From contig NC_091325.1 of NCBI RefSeq assembly GCF_038502225.1, positions 32,618,956-32,682,955 of the forward strand: 64,000 bases of DNA, given 5' to 3'. A program made the translations under genes and the position numbers. Source of the DNA: Cherax quadricarinatus (taxonomy: Eukaryota; Arthropoda; Malacostraca; Decapoda; Parastacidae). The stretch's first letter is position 1. The number at the start of each line of letters is the position of its first letter. Below, piece by piece: positions 29,001 through 44,000 of this stretch. The notes beneath the pieces were generated by a model. It saw only the letters and a program-made list of their open reading frames with translations. It was not told the DNA's origin and did not search any database.

Positions 29001-32000
29001 GAGACACTGGGAAGCAGAGACACTGGGAAGCAGAGACACTGGGAAGCAGAGACACTGGGAAGCAGAGACACTGGGAAGCAGAGACACTGGGAAGCAGAGA
29101 CACTGGGAAGCAGAGACACTGGGAAGCAGAGACACTGGGAAGCAGAGACACTGGGAAGCAGAGACACTGGGAAGCAGAGACACTGGGAAGCAGAGACACT
29201 GGGAAGCAGAGACACTGGGAAGCAGAGACACTGGGAAGCAGAGACACTGGGAAGCAGAGACACTGGGAAGCAGAGACACTGGGAAGCAGACACACTGGGA
29301 AGCAGAGACACTGGGAAACAGAGACACTGGGAAGCAGAGACACTGGGAAGCAGAGACACCGGGAAGCAGAGACACTGGGAAGCAGAGACACCGGGAAGCA
29401 GAGACACTGGGAAGCAGAGACACTGGGAAGCAGAGACACTGGGAAGCAGAGACACTGGGAAGCAGAGACACCGGGAAGCAGAGACACTGGGAAGCAGAGA
29501 CACTGGGAAGCAGAGACACCGGGAAGCAGAGACACTGGGAAGCAGAGACACCGGGAAGCAGAGACAACGGGAAGCAGAGACACTGTGAAGCAGAGACACC
29601 GGGAAGCAGAGACACCGGGAAGCAGAGACACCGGGAAGCAGAGACACTTTGAAGCAGAGACACTGGGAAGCAGAGACACTGGGAAGCAGAGACACCGGGA
29701 AGCAGAGACACCGGGAAGCAGAGACACCGGGAAGCAGAGACACCGGGAAGCAGAGACACCGGGAAGCAGAGACACCGGGAAGCAGAGACACTGGGAAGCA
29801 GAGACACTGAGAAGCAGATACACCGGGAAGCAGAGACACCGGGAAGCAGAGACACCGGGAAGCAGAGCAGGGAAGCAGAGACACTGGGAAGCAGAGACAC
29901 TGGGAAGCAGAGACACTGGGAAGCAGAGACACTGGGAAGCAGAGACACTGGGAAGCAGAGACACTGGGAAGCACTGGGAAGCAGAGACACTGGGAAGCAG
30001 AGACACTGGGAAGCAGAGACACTGGGAAGCAGAGACACTGGGAAGCAGAGACACTGGGAAGCAGAGACACTGGGAAGCAGAGACACTGGGAAGCAGAGAC
30101 ACTGGGAAGCAGAGACACTGGGAAGCAGAGACACTGGGAAGCAGAGACACTGGGAAGCAGAGACACTGGGAAGCAGAGACACTGGGAAGCAGAGACACTG
30201 GGAAGCAGAGACACCGGGAAGCAGAGACACCGGGAAGCAGAGACACCGGGAAGCAGAGACACCGGGAAGCAGAGACACCGGGAAGCAGAGACACTGGGAA
30301 GCAGAGACACTGGGAAGCAGAGACACTGGGAAGCAGAGACACCGGGAAGCAGAGACACTGGGAAGCAGAGACACCGGGAAGCAGAGACACCGGGAAGCAG
30401 AGACACCGGGAAGCAGAGACACCGGGAAGCAGGGACACTGGGAAGCAGAGACACTGAGAAGCAGAGACACCGGGAAGCAGAGACACCGGGAAGCAGAGAC
30501 ACCGGGAAGCAGAGACACTGGGAAGCAGAGCCACCGGGAAGCTTAGACACTGGGAAGCAGAGACACTGAGAAGCAGATACACTGGGAAGCAGAGACACTG
30601 GGAAGCAGAGACACTGAGAAGCAGAAACACCGGGAAGCAGAGACACTGGGAAGCAGAGACACTGGGAAGCAGAGACACTGGGAAGCAGAGACACCGGGAA
30701 GCAGAGACACCGGGAAGCAGGGACACCGGGAAGCAGACACACCGGGAAGTAGAGACACCGGGAAGCAGAGACACCGGGAAGCAGAGACACTGGGAAGCAG
30801 AGACACTGGGAAGCAGAGACACAGGGAAGCAGAGACACTGGGAAGCAGAGACACTGGGAAGCAGAGACACTGGGAAGCAGAGACACTGGGAAGCAGAGAC
30901 ACTGGGAAGCAGAGACACTGGGAAGCAGAGACACTGGGAAGCAGAGACACCGGGAAGCAGAGACACTGGGAAGCAGAGACACTGGGAAGCAGAGACACTG
31001 GGAAGCAGAGACACTGGGAAGCAGAGACACTGGGAAGCAGAGACACTGGGAAGCAGAGACACTGGGAAGCAGAGACACTGGGAAGCAGAGACACTGGGAA
31101 GCAGAGACACCGGGAAGCAGAGACACTGGGAAGCAGAGACACTGGGAAGCAGAGACACTGGGAAGCAGAGACACTGGGAAGCAGAGACACTGGGAAGCAG
31201 AGACACCGGGAAGCAGAGACACTGGGAAGCAGAGACACCGGGAAGCAGAGACACTGGGAAGCAGAGACACCGGGAAGCAGAGACACTGGGAAGCAGAGAC
31301 ACTGGGAAGCAGAGACACTGGGAAGCAGAGACACTGGGAAGCAGAGACACTGGGAAGCAGAGACACTGGGAAGCAGAGACACTGGGAAGCAGAGACACTG
31401 GGAAGCAGAGACACTGGGAAGCAGAGACACTGGGAAGCAGAGACACTGGGAAGCAGAGACACTGGGAAGCAGAGACACCGGGAAGCAGAGACACCGGGAA
31501 GCAGAGACACCGGGAAGCAGAGACACCGGGAAGCAGAGACACCGGGAAGCAGAGACACCGGGAAGCAGAGACACTGGGAAGCAGAGACACTGAGAAGCAG
31601 AGACACCGGGAAGCAGAGACACCGGGAAGCAGAGACACCGGGAAGCAGAGACACTGGGAAGCAGAGCCACCGGGAAGCTTAGACACTGGGAAGCAGAGAC
31701 ACTGGAAGCAGATACACTGGGAAGCAGAGACACTGGGAAGCAGAGACACTGGGAAGCAGAGACACCGGGAAGCAGAGACACTGGGAAGCAGAGACACTGG
31801 GAAGCAGGGAAGCAGAGACACCGGGAACCAGAGACACCGGGAAGCAGAGACACCGTGAACCAGACACACCGGGACACACCGGGAAGCAGAGACACAGGTA
31901 AGCAGAGACACTGTGAAGCAGAGACACCGGGAAGCAGAGACAACGGGAAGCAGAGACACTGGGAAGCAGAGACACTGGGAAGCAGAGACACTGGGAAGCA

Positions 32001-35000
32001 GATACACTGGGAAGCAGAGACACTGGGAAGCAGAGACACTGGGACACTGGGAAGCAGAGACACTGGGAAGCAGAGACACTGGGAAGCAGAGACACTGGGA
32101 AGCAGAGACACTGGGAAGCAGAGACACTGGGAAGCAGAGACACTGGGAAGCAGAGACACTGGGAAGCAGAGACACTGGGAAGCAGAGACACTGGGAAGCA
32201 GAGACACTGGGAAGCAGAGACACTGGGAAGCAGAGACACCGGGAAGCAGAGACACTGGGAAGCAGAGACACTGGGAAGCAGAGACACTGGGAAGCAGAGA
32301 CACTGGGAAGCAGAGACACTGGGAAGCAGAGACACTGGGAAGCAGAGACACTGGGAAGCAGAGACACTGGGAAGCAGAGACACTGGGAAGCAGAGACACT
32401 GGGAAGCAGAGACACTGGGAAGCAGAGACACTGGGAAGCAGAGACACTGGGACGCAGAGACACTGGGAAGAGACAGAAGAGAGACACTGGGAAGCAGAGA
32501 CACTGGGAAGCAGAGACACTGGGAAGCAGAGACACTGGGAAACAGAGACACTGGGAAGCAGAGACACTGGGAAGCAGAGACACTGGGAAGTAGAGACACT
32601 GGGAAGCAGAGACACTGGGAAGCAGAGACACTGGGAAGCAGAGACACTGGGAAGCAGAGACACTGGGAAGCAGAGACACTGGGAAGCAGAGACACTGGGA
32701 AGCAGAGACACTGGGAAGCAGAGACACTGGGAAGCAGAGACACTGGGAAGCAGAGACACTGGGAAGCAGAGACACTGGGAAGCAGAGACACTGGGAAGCA
32801 GAGACACCGGGAAGCAGAGACACTGGGAAGCAGAGACACTGGGAAGCAGAGACACTGGGAAGCAGAGACACCGGGAAGCAGAGACACTGGGAAGCAGAGA
32901 CACTGGGAAGCAGAGACACCGGGAAGCAGAGACACCGGGAAGCAGAGACACCGGGAAGCAGAGACACCGGGAAGCAGAGACACTGGGAAGCAGAGACACT
33001 GGGAAGCAGAGACACCGGGAAGCAGAGACACCGGGAAGCAGAGACACCGGGAAGCAGAGACACCGGGAAGCAGAGACACCGGGAAGCAGAGACACTGGGA
33101 AGCAGAGACACTGAGAAGCAGAGACACCGGGAAGCAGAGACACCGGGAACCAGAGACACCGGGAAGCAGAGACACTGGGAAGCAGAGCCACTGGGAAGCA
33201 GAGACACTGGGAAGCAGAGACACTGAGAAGCAGATACACTGGGAAGCAGAGACACTGGGAAGCAGAGACACTGGGAAGCAGACACACTGGGAAGCAGAGA
33301 CACTGGGAAGCAGAGACACTGGGAAGCAGAGACACTGGGAAGCAGAGACACTGGGAAGCAGAGACACTGGGAAGCAGAGACACCAGAAAGCAGAGACACC
33401 AGAAAGCAGAGACACCGGGAAGCAGAGACACCGGGAAGCAGAGACACCGGGAAGCAGAGACACCGGGAAGCAGAGACACTGGGAAGCAGAGACACTGGGA
33501 AGCAGAGACACTGGGAAGCAGAGACACTGGGAAGCAGAGACACTGGGAAGCAGAGACACTGGGAAGCAGAGACACTGGGAAGCAGAGACACTGGGAAGCA
33601 GAGACACTGGGAAGCAGAGACACTGGGAAGCAGAGACACCGGGAAGCAGAGACACTGGGAAGCAGAGACACTGGGAAGCAGAGACACTGGGAAGCAGAGA
33701 CACCGGGAAGCAGAGACACTGGGAAGCAGAGACACTGGGAAGCAGAGACACTGGGAAGCAGAGACACTGGGAAGCAGAGACACCGGGAAGCAGAGACACC
33801 GGGAAGCAGAGACACTGGGAAGCAGAGACACTGGGAAGCAGAGACACTGGGAAGCAGAGACACTGGGAAGCAGAGACACTGGGAAGCAGAGACACTGGGA
33901 AGCAGAGACACTGGGAAGCAGAGACACTGGGAAGCAGAGACACTGGGAAGCAGAGACACTGGGAAGCAGAGACACTGGGAAGCAGAGACACCGGGAAGCA
34001 GAGACACCGGGAAGCAGAGACACCGGGAAGCAGAGACACTTTGAAGCAGAGACACTGGGAAGCAGAGACACTGGGAAGCAGAGACACCGGGAAGCAGAGA
34101 CACCGGGAAGCAGAGACACCGGGAAGCAGAGACACCGGGAAGCAGAGACACCGGGAAGCAGAGACACCGGGAAGCAGCGACACTGGGAAGCAGAGACACT
34201 GAGAAGCAGAGACACCGGGAAGCAGAGACACCGGGAACCAGAGACACCGGGAAGCAGAGACACTGGGAAGCAGAGCCACTGGGAAGCAAACCCACTGGGA
34301 AGCAGAGACACTGGGAAGCAGATACACTGGGAAGCAGAGACACTGGGAAGCAGAGACACTGGGAAGCAGAGACACTGGGAAGCAGAGACACTGGGAAGCA
34401 GAGACACTGGGAAGCAGAGACACTGGGAAGCAGAGACACTGGGAAGCAGAGACACTGGGAAGCAGAGACACTGGGAAGCAGAGACACTGGGAAGCAGAGA
34501 CACTGGGAAGCAGAGACACTGGGAAGCAGAGACACCGGGAAGCAGAGACACTGGGAAGCAGAGACACTGGCAGAGACACCGGGAAGCAGAGACACCGGGA
34601 AGCAGAGACACTGGGAAGCAGAGACACTGGGAAGCAGGGAAGCAGAGACACTGGGAAGCAGAGACACTGGGAAGCAGAGACACCGGGAAGCAGAGACACC
34701 GGGAAGCAGAGACACCGGGAAGCAGAGACACCGGGAAGCAGAGACACTGGGAAGCAGAGACACTGAAGCAGAGACACTGGGAAGCAGAGACACTGGGAAG
34801 CAGAGACACTGGGAAGCAGAGACACTGGGAAGCAGAGACACTGGGAAGCAGAGACACTGGGAAGCAGAGACACTGGGAAGCAGAGACACTGGGAAGCAGA
34901 GACACTGGGAAGCAGAGACACTGAGAAGCAGAGACACCGGGAAGCAGAGGCACGGGGAAGCAGAGACACCGGGAAGCAGAGGCACTTTGAAGCAGAGACA

Positions 35001-38000
35001 CTGGGAAGCAGAGACACTGGGAAGCAGAGACACCGGGAAGCAGAGACACCGGGAAGCAGAGACACCGGGAAGCAGAGACACCGGGAAGCAGAGACACCGG
35101 GAAGCAGAGACACCGGGAAGCAGAGACACCGGGAAGCAGAGACACTGAGAAGCAGAGACACCGGGAAGCAGAGACACCGGGAACCAGAGACACCGGGAAG
35201 CAGAGACACTGGGAAGCAGAGCCACTGGGAAGCAGAGACACTGGGAAGCAGAGACACTGGGAAGCAGATACACTGGGAAGCAGAGACACTGGGAAGCAGA
35301 GACACTGGGAAGCAGAGACACTGGGAAGCAGAGACACTGGGAAGCAGAGACACTGGGAAGCAGAGACACTGGGAAGTAGAGACACTGGGAAGCAGAGACA
35401 CTGGGAAGCAGAGACACTGGGAAGCAGAGACACTGGGAAGCAGAGACACTGGGAAGCATAGACACTGGGAAGCAGAGACACTGGGAAGAAGAGACACCGG
35501 GAAGCAGAGACACTGGGAAGCAGAGACACTGGGAAGCAGAGACACTGGGAAGCAGAGACACTGGGAAGCAGAGACACTGGGAAGCAGAGACACTGGGAAG
35601 CAGAGACACTGGGAAGCAGAGACACTGGGAAGCAGAGACACTGGGAAGCAGAGACACTGGGAAGCAGAGACACTGGGAAGCAGAGACACTGGGAAGCAGA
35701 GACACTGGGAAGCAGAGACACTGGGAAGCAGAGACACTGGGAAGCAGAGACACTGGGAAGCAGAGACACTGGGAAGCAGAGACACTGGGAAGCAGAGACA
35801 CTGGGAAGCAGAGACACTGGGAAGCAGAGACACTGGGAAGCAGAGACACCGGGAAGCAGAGACACTGGGAAGCAGAGACACTGGGAAGCAGAGACACCGG
35901 GAAGCAGAGACACTGGGAAGCAGAGACACCGGGAAGCAGAGACAACGGGAAGCAGAGACACTGTGAAGCAGAGACACCGGGAAGCAGAGACACCGGGAAG
36001 CAGAGACACCGGGAAGCAGAGACACTTTGAAGCAGAGACACTGGGAAGCAGAGACACTGGGAAGCAGAGACACCGGGAAGCAGAGACACCGGGAAGCAGA
36101 GACACCGGGAAGCAGAGACACCGGGAAGCAGAGACACCGGGAAGCAGAGACACCGGGAAGCAGGGACACTGGGAAGCAGGGACACTGAGAAGCAGAGACA
36201 CCGGGAAGCAGAGACACCGGGAACCAGAGACACCGGGAAGCAGAGACACTGGGAAGCAGAGCCACTGGGAAGCAGAGACACTGGGAAGCAGAGACACTGA
36301 GAAGCAGATACACTGGGAAGCAGAGACACTGGGAAGCAGAGACACTGGGAAGCAGAGACACTGGGAAGCAGAGACACTGGGAAGCAGAGACACTGGGAAG
36401 CAGAGACACTGGGAAGCAGAGACACTGGGAAGCAGAGACACTGGGAAGCAGAGACACTGGGAAGCAGAGACACTGGGAAGCAGAGACACTGGGAAGCAGA
36501 GACACTGGGAAGCAGAGACACTGGGAAGCAGAGACACTGGGAAGCAGAGACACTGGGAAGCAGAGACACTGGGAAGCAGAGACACTGGGAAGCAGAGACA
36601 CTGGGAAGCAGAGACACTGGGAAGCAGAGACACTGGGAAGCAGAGACACTGGGAAGCAGAGACACTGGGAAGCAGAGACACCGGGAAGCAGAGACACTGG
36701 GAAGCAGAGACACTGGGAAGCAGAGACACTGGGAAGCAGAGACACTGGGAAGCAGAGACACTGGGAAGCAGAGACACTGGGAAGCAGAGACACTGGGAAG
36801 CAGAGACACTGGGAAGCAGAGACACTGGGAAGCAGAGACACTGGGAAGCAGAGACACTGGGAAGCAGAGACACTGGGAAGCAGAGACACTGGGAAGCAGA
36901 GACACTGGGAAGCAGAGACACTGGGAAGCAGAGACACTGGGAAGCAGAGACACTGGGAAGCAGAGACACTGGGAAGCAGAGACACCGGGAAGCAGAGACA
37001 CTGGGAAGCAGAGACACTGGGAAGCAGAGACACTGGGAAGCAGAGACACTGGGAAGCAGAGACACTGGGAAGCAGAGACACTGGGAAGCAGAGACACTGG
37101 GAAGCAGAGACACTGGGAAGCAGAGACACTGGGAAGCAGAGACACTGGGAAGCAGAGACACTGGGAAGCAGAGACACTGGGAAGCAGAGACACTGGGAAG
37201 CAGAGACACTGGGAAGCAGAGACACTGGGAAGCAGAGACACCGGAAAGCAGAGACACTGGGAAGCAGAGACACTGGGAAGCAGAGACATTGGGAAGCAGA
37301 CACACTGGGAAGCAGAGACACTGGGAAACAGAGACACTGGGAAGCAGAGACACTGGGAAGCAGAGACACCGGGAAGCAGAGACACCGGGAAGCAGAGACA
37401 CCGGGAAGCAGAGACACCGGGAAGCAGAGACACCGGGAAGCAGAGACACCGGGAAGCAGAGACACCGGGAAGCAGAGACACTGGGAAGCAGAGACACCGG
37501 GAAGCAGAGACACCGGGAAGCAGAGACACCGGGAAGCAGAGACACTGGGAAGCAGAGACACTGGGAAGCAGAGACACTGGGAAGCAGAGACACTGGGAAG
37601 CAGAGACACTGGGAAGCAGAGACACTGGGAAGCAGAGACACTGGGAAGCAGAGACACTGGGAAGAAGAGACACTGGGAAGCAGAGACACTGGGAAGCAGA
37701 GACACTGGGAAGCAGAGACACTGGGAAGCAGAGACACTGGGAAGCAGAGACACTGGGAAGCAGAGAGACACTGGGAAGCAGAGACACTGGGAAGAAGAGA
37801 CACCGTGAAGCAGAGACACCGGGAAGCAGAGACACCGGGAAGCAGAGACACCGGGAAGCAGAGACACTGGGAAGCAGAGACACCGGGAAGCAGAGACACC
37901 GGGAAGCAGAGACACCGGGAAGCAGAGACACCGGGAAGCAGAGACACCGGGAAGCAGAGACACCGGGAAGCAGAGACACCGGGAAGCAGAGACACTGGGA

Positions 38001-41000
38001 AGCAGAGACACTGGGAAGCAGAGACACTGGGAAGCAGAGACACTGGGAAGCAGAGACACTGGGAAGCAGAGACACTGGGAAGCAGAGACACTGGGAAGCA
38101 GAGACACTGGGAAGCAGAGACACTGGGAAGCAGAGACACTGGGAAGCAGAGACACTGGGAAGCAGAGACACTGGGAAGCAGAGACACTGGGAAGCAGAGA
38201 CACCGGGAAGCAGAGACACTGGGAAGCAGAGACACTGGGAAGCAGAGACACTGGGAAGCAGAGACACCGGGAAGCAGAGACACCGGGAAGCAGAGACACC
38301 GGGAAGCAGAGACACCGGGAAGCAGAGACACCGGGAAGCAGAGACACCGGGAAGCAGAGACACTGGGAAGCAGAGACACTGGGAAGCAGAGACACCGGGA
38401 AGCAGAGACACTGGGAAGCAGAGACACCGGGAAGCAGAGACACTGGGAAGCAGAGACACTGGGAAGCAGAGACACTGGGAAGCAGAGACACTGGGAAGCA
38501 GAGACACTGGGAAGCAGAGACACTGGGAAGCAGAGACACTGGGAAGCAGAGACACTGGGAAGCAGATACACTGGGAAGCAGAGACACTGGGAAGCAGAGA
38601 CACTGGGAAGCAGAGACACTGGGAAGCAGAGACACTGGGAAGCAGAGACACTGGGAAGCAGAGACACTGGGAAGCAGAGACACTGGGAAGCAGAGACACT
38701 GGGAAGCAGAGACACTGGGAAGCAGAGACACCGGGAAGCAGAGACACTGGGAAGCAGAGACACCGGGAAGCAGAGACACTGGGAAGCAGAGACACTGGGA
38801 AGCAGAGACACCGGGAAGCAGAGACACTGGGAAGCAGAGACACTGGGAAGCAGAGACACTGGGAAGCAGAGACACTGGGAAGCAGAGACACTGGGAAGCA
38901 GAGACACTGGGAAGCAGAGACACTGGGAAGCAGAGACACTGGGAAGCAGAGACACTGGGAAGCAGAGACACTGGGAAGCAGAGACACTGGGAAGCAGAGA
39001 CACTGGGAAGCAGAGACACTGGGAAGCAGAGACACTGGGAAGCAGAGACACTGGGAAGCAGAGACACTGGGAAGCAGAGACACTGGGAAGCAGAGACTCT
39101 GGGAAGCTGAGACACTGGGAAGCAGAGACACTGGGAAGCAGAGACACTGGGAAGCAGGGGGAAGCAGAGACACTGGGAAGCAGAGACACTGGGAAGCAGA
39201 GACACCGGGAAGCAGAGACACTGGGAAGCAGAGACACTGGGAAGCAGAGACACTGGGAAGCAGAGACACTGGGAAGCAGAGACACTGGGAAGCAGAGACA
39301 CTGGGAAGCAGAGACACCGGGAAGCAGAGACACTTTGAAGCAGAGACACTGGGAAGCAGAGACACTGGGAAGCAGAGACACCGGGAAGCAGAGACACCGG
39401 GAAGCAGAGACACCGGGAAGCAGAGACACCGGGAAGCAGAGACACCGGGAAGCAGAGACACCGGGAAGCAGGGACACTGGGAAGCAGGGACACTGAGAAG
39501 CAGAGACACCGGGAAGCAGAGACACCGGGAACCAGAGACACCGGGAAGCAGAGACACTGGGAAGCAGAGCCACTGGGAAGCAGAGACACTGGGAAGCAGA
39601 GACACTGGGAAGCAGATACACTGGGAAGCAGAGACACTGGGAAGCAGAGACACTGGGAAGCAGAGACACTGGGAAGCAGAGACACTGGGAAGCAGAGACA
39701 CTGGGAAGCAGAGACACTGGGAAGCAGAGACACTGGGAAGCAGAGACACTGGGAAGCAGAGACACTGGGAAGCAGAGACACTGGGAAGCAGAGACACCAG
39801 AAAGCAGAGACACCAGAAAGCAGAGACACCGGGAAGCAGAGACACGGGGAAGCAGAGACACTGGGAAGCAGAGACACCGGGAAGCAGAGACACCGGGAAG
39901 CAGAGACACCGGGAAGCAGAGACACCGGGAAGCAGAGACACTGGGAAGCAGAGACACTGGGAAGCAGAGACACTGGGAAGCAGAGACACTGGGAAGCAGA
40001 GACACTGGGAAGCAGAGACACTGGGAAGCAGAGACACCGGGAAGCAGAGACACTGGGAAGCAGAGACACTGGGAAGCAGAGACACTGGGAAGCAGAGACA
40101 CTGGGAAGCAGAGACACTGGGAAACAGAGACACTGTGAAGCAGAGACACTGGGAAGCAGAGACACCGGGAAGCAGAGACACTTTGAAGCAGAGACACTGG
40201 GAAGCAGAGACACTGGGAAGCAGAGACACCGGGAAGCAGAGACACCGGGAAGCAGAGTCACCGGGAAGCAGAGACACCGGGAAGCAGAGACACCGGGAAG
40301 CAGAGACACCGGGAAGCAGAGACACTGGGAAGCAGAGACACTGAGAAGCAGAGACACCGGGAAGCAGAGACACAGGGAACCAGAGACACCGGGAAGCAGA
40401 GACACTGGGAAGCAGAGCCACTGGGAAGCAGAGACACTGGGAAGCAGAGACACTGGGAAGCAGATACACTGGGAAGCAGAGACACTGGGAAGCAGAGACA
40501 CTGGGAAGCAGAGACACTGGGAAGCAGAGACACTGGGAAGCAGAGACACTGGGAAGCAGAGACACTGGGAAGCAGAGACACTGGGAAGCAGAGACACTGG
40601 GAAGCAGAGACACTGGGAAGCAGAGACACTGGGAAACAGAGACACTGGGAAGCATAGACACTGGGAAGCAGAGACACTGGGAAGAAGAGACACCGGGAAG
40701 CAGAGACACTGGAGAGCAGAGACACTGGGAAGCAGAGACACTGAGAAGCAGAGACACTGGGAAGCAGAGACACTGGGAAGCAGAGACACTGGGAAGCAGA
40801 GACACTGGGAAGCAGAGACACTGGGAAGCAGATACACTGGGAAGCAGAGACACTGGGAAGCAGAGACACTGGGAAGCAGAGACACTGGGAAGCAGAGACA
40901 CTGGGAAGCAGAGACACTGGGAAGCAGAGACACTGGGAAGCAGAGACACTGGGAAACAGAGACACCGGGAAGCAGAGACACTGGGAAGCAGAGACACCGG

Positions 41001-44000
41001 GAAGCAGAGACACTGGGAAGCAGAGACACTGGGAAGAAGAGACACTGGGAAGCAGAGACACTGGGAAGCAGAGACACCGGGAAGCAGAGACACTGGGAAG
41101 CAGAGACACTGGGAAGCAGAGACACCGGGAAGCAGAGACACTGGGAAGCAGAGACACCGGGAAGCAGAGACAACGGGAAGCAGAGGCACTGTGAAGCAGA
41201 GACACCGGGAAGCAGAGACACCGGGAAGCAGAGACACCGGGAAGCAGAGACACTTTGAAGCAGAGACACTGGGAAGCAGAGACACTGGGAAGCAGAGACA
41301 CCGGGAAGCAGAGACACCGGGAAGCAGAGACACCGGGAAGCAGAGACACCGGGAAGCAGAGACACCGGGAAGCAGAGACACCGGGAAGCAGGGACACTGG
41401 GAAGCAGGGACACTGAGAAGCAGAGACACCGGGAAGCAGAGACACCGGGAACCAGAGACACCGGGAAGCAGAGACACTGGGAAGCAGAGCCACTGGGAAG
41501 AAGAGACACTGGGAAGCAGAGACACTGAGAAGCAGATACACTGGGAAGCAGAGACACTGGGAAGCAGAGACACTGGGAAGCAGAGACACTGGGAAGCAGA
41601 GACACTGGGAAGCAGAGACACTGGGAAGCAGAGACACTGGGAAGCAGAGACACTGGGAAGCAGAGACACTGGGAAGCAGAGACACTGGGAAGCAGAGACA
41701 CTGGGAAGCAGAGACACTGGGAAGCAGAGACACTGGGAAGCAGAGACACTGGGAAGCAGAGACACCCGAAAGCAGAGACACCGGGAAGCAGAGACACCGG
41801 GAAGCAGAGACACCGGGAAGCAGAGACACCGGGAAGCAGAGACACTTTGAAGCAGAGACACTGGGAAGCAGAGACACTGGGAAGCAGAGACACCGGCAAG
41901 ACGAGACACCGGGAAGCAGAGACACCCGGAAGCAGAGACACCGGGAAGCAGAGACACCGGGAAGCAGAGACACCGGGAAGCAGGGACACTGGGAAGCAGA
42001 GACACTGAGAAGCAGAGACACCGGGAAGCAGAGACACTGAGAAGCAGAGACACCGGGAAGCAGAGACACTGGGAAGCAGAGCCACCGGGAAGCTTAGACA
42101 CTGGGAAGCAGAGACACTGAGAAGCAGATACACTGGGAAGCAGAGACACTGGGAAGCAGAGACACTGAGAAGCAGAAACACCGGGAAGCAGAGACACTGG
42201 GAAGCAGAGACACTGGGAAGCAGAGACACTGGGAAGCAGAGACACCGGGAAGCAGAGACACCGGGAAGCAGAGACACCGGGAACCAGACACACCGGGAAG
42301 TAGAGACACCGGGAAGCAGAGACACCGGGAAGCAGAGACTCTGGGAAGCAGAGACACTGGGAAGCAGAGACACAGGGAAGCAGAGACACTGGGAAGCAGA
42401 GACACTGGGAAGCAGAGACACTGGGAAGCAGAGACACTGGGAAGCAGAGACACTGGGAAGCAGAGACACTGGGAAGCAGAGACACTGGGAAGCAGAGACA
42501 CTGGGAAGCAGAGACACTGGGAAGCAGAGACACTGGGAAGCAGAGACACTGGGAAGCAGAGACACTGGGAAGCAGAGACACTGGGAAGCAGAGACACTGG
42601 GAAGCAGAGACACTGGGAAGCAGAGACACTGGGAAGCAGAGACACCGGGAAGCAGAGACACTGGGAAGCAGAGACACTGGGAAGCAGAGACACTGGGAAG
42701 CAGAGACACTGGGAAGCAGAGACACTGGGAAACAGAGACACCGGGAAGCAGAGACACTGGGAAGCAGAGACACCGGGAAGCAGAGACACTGGGAAGCAGA
42801 GACACCGGGAAGCAGAGACACTGGGAAGCAGAGACACTGGGAAGCAGAGATACTGGGAAGCAGAGACACTGGGAAGCAGAGACACTGGGAAGCAGAGACA
42901 CCGGGAAGCAGAGACACTGGGAAGCAGAGACACTGGGAAGCAGAGACACTGGGAAGCAGAGACACTGGGAAGCAGAGACACCGGGAAGCAGAGACACTGG
43001 GAAGCAGAGACACTGGGAAGCAGAGACACCGGGAAGCAGAGACACTGGGAAGCAGAGACACCGGGAAGCAGATACAACGGGAAGCAGAGACACTGTGAAG
43101 CAGAGACACCGGGAAGCAGAGACACCGGGAAGCAGAGACACCGGGAAGCAGAGACACTTTGAAGCAGAGACACTGGGAAGCAGAGACACTGGGAAGCAGA
43201 GACACCGGGAAGCAGAGACACCGGGAAGCAGAGACACATGGAAGCAGAGACACCGGGAAGCAGAGACACCGGGAAGCAGAGACACCGGGAAGCAGGGACA
43301 CTGGGAAGCAGGGACACTGAGAAGCAGAGACACCGGGAAGCAGAGACACCGGGAACCAGAGACACCGGGAAGCAGAGACACTGGGAAGCAGAGCCACTGG
43401 GAAGCAGAGACACTGGGAAGCAGAGACACTGAGAAGCAGATACACTGGGAAGCAGAGACACTGGGAAGCAGAGACACTGGGAAGCAGACACACTGGGAAG
43501 CAGAGACACTGGGAAGCAGAGACACTGGGAAGCAGAGACACTGGGAAGCAGAGACACTGGGAAGCAGAGACACTGGGAAGCAGAGACACTGGGAAGCAGA
43601 GACACTGGGAAGCAGAGACACTGGGAAGCAGAGACACTTTGAAGCAGAGACACTTGGAAGCAGAGACACTGGGAAGCAGAGACACCGGGAAGCAGAGACA
43701 CCGGGAAGCAGAGACACCGGGAAGCAGAGACACCGGGAAGCAGAGACACCGGGAAGCAGAGACACCGGGAAGCAGGGACACTGGGAAGCAGAGACACTGA
43801 GAAGCAGAGACACCGGGAAGCAGAGACACCGGGAACCAGAGACACCGGGAAGCAGAGACACTGGGAAGCAGAGCCACTGGGAAGCAGAGACACTGGGAAG
43901 CAGAGACACTGAGAAGCAGATACACTGGGAAGCAGAGACACTGGGAAGCAGAGACACTGGGAAGCAGAGACACTGGGAAGCAGAGACACTGGGAAGCAGA

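Noticed and set aside
35963..39496. Plus-strand frames of Glu/Thr/Arg/His-rich repeats (up to 1,177 codons)
   Set aside because: This is the same minisatellite read on the other strand, interrupted wherever a variant unit creates TGA.
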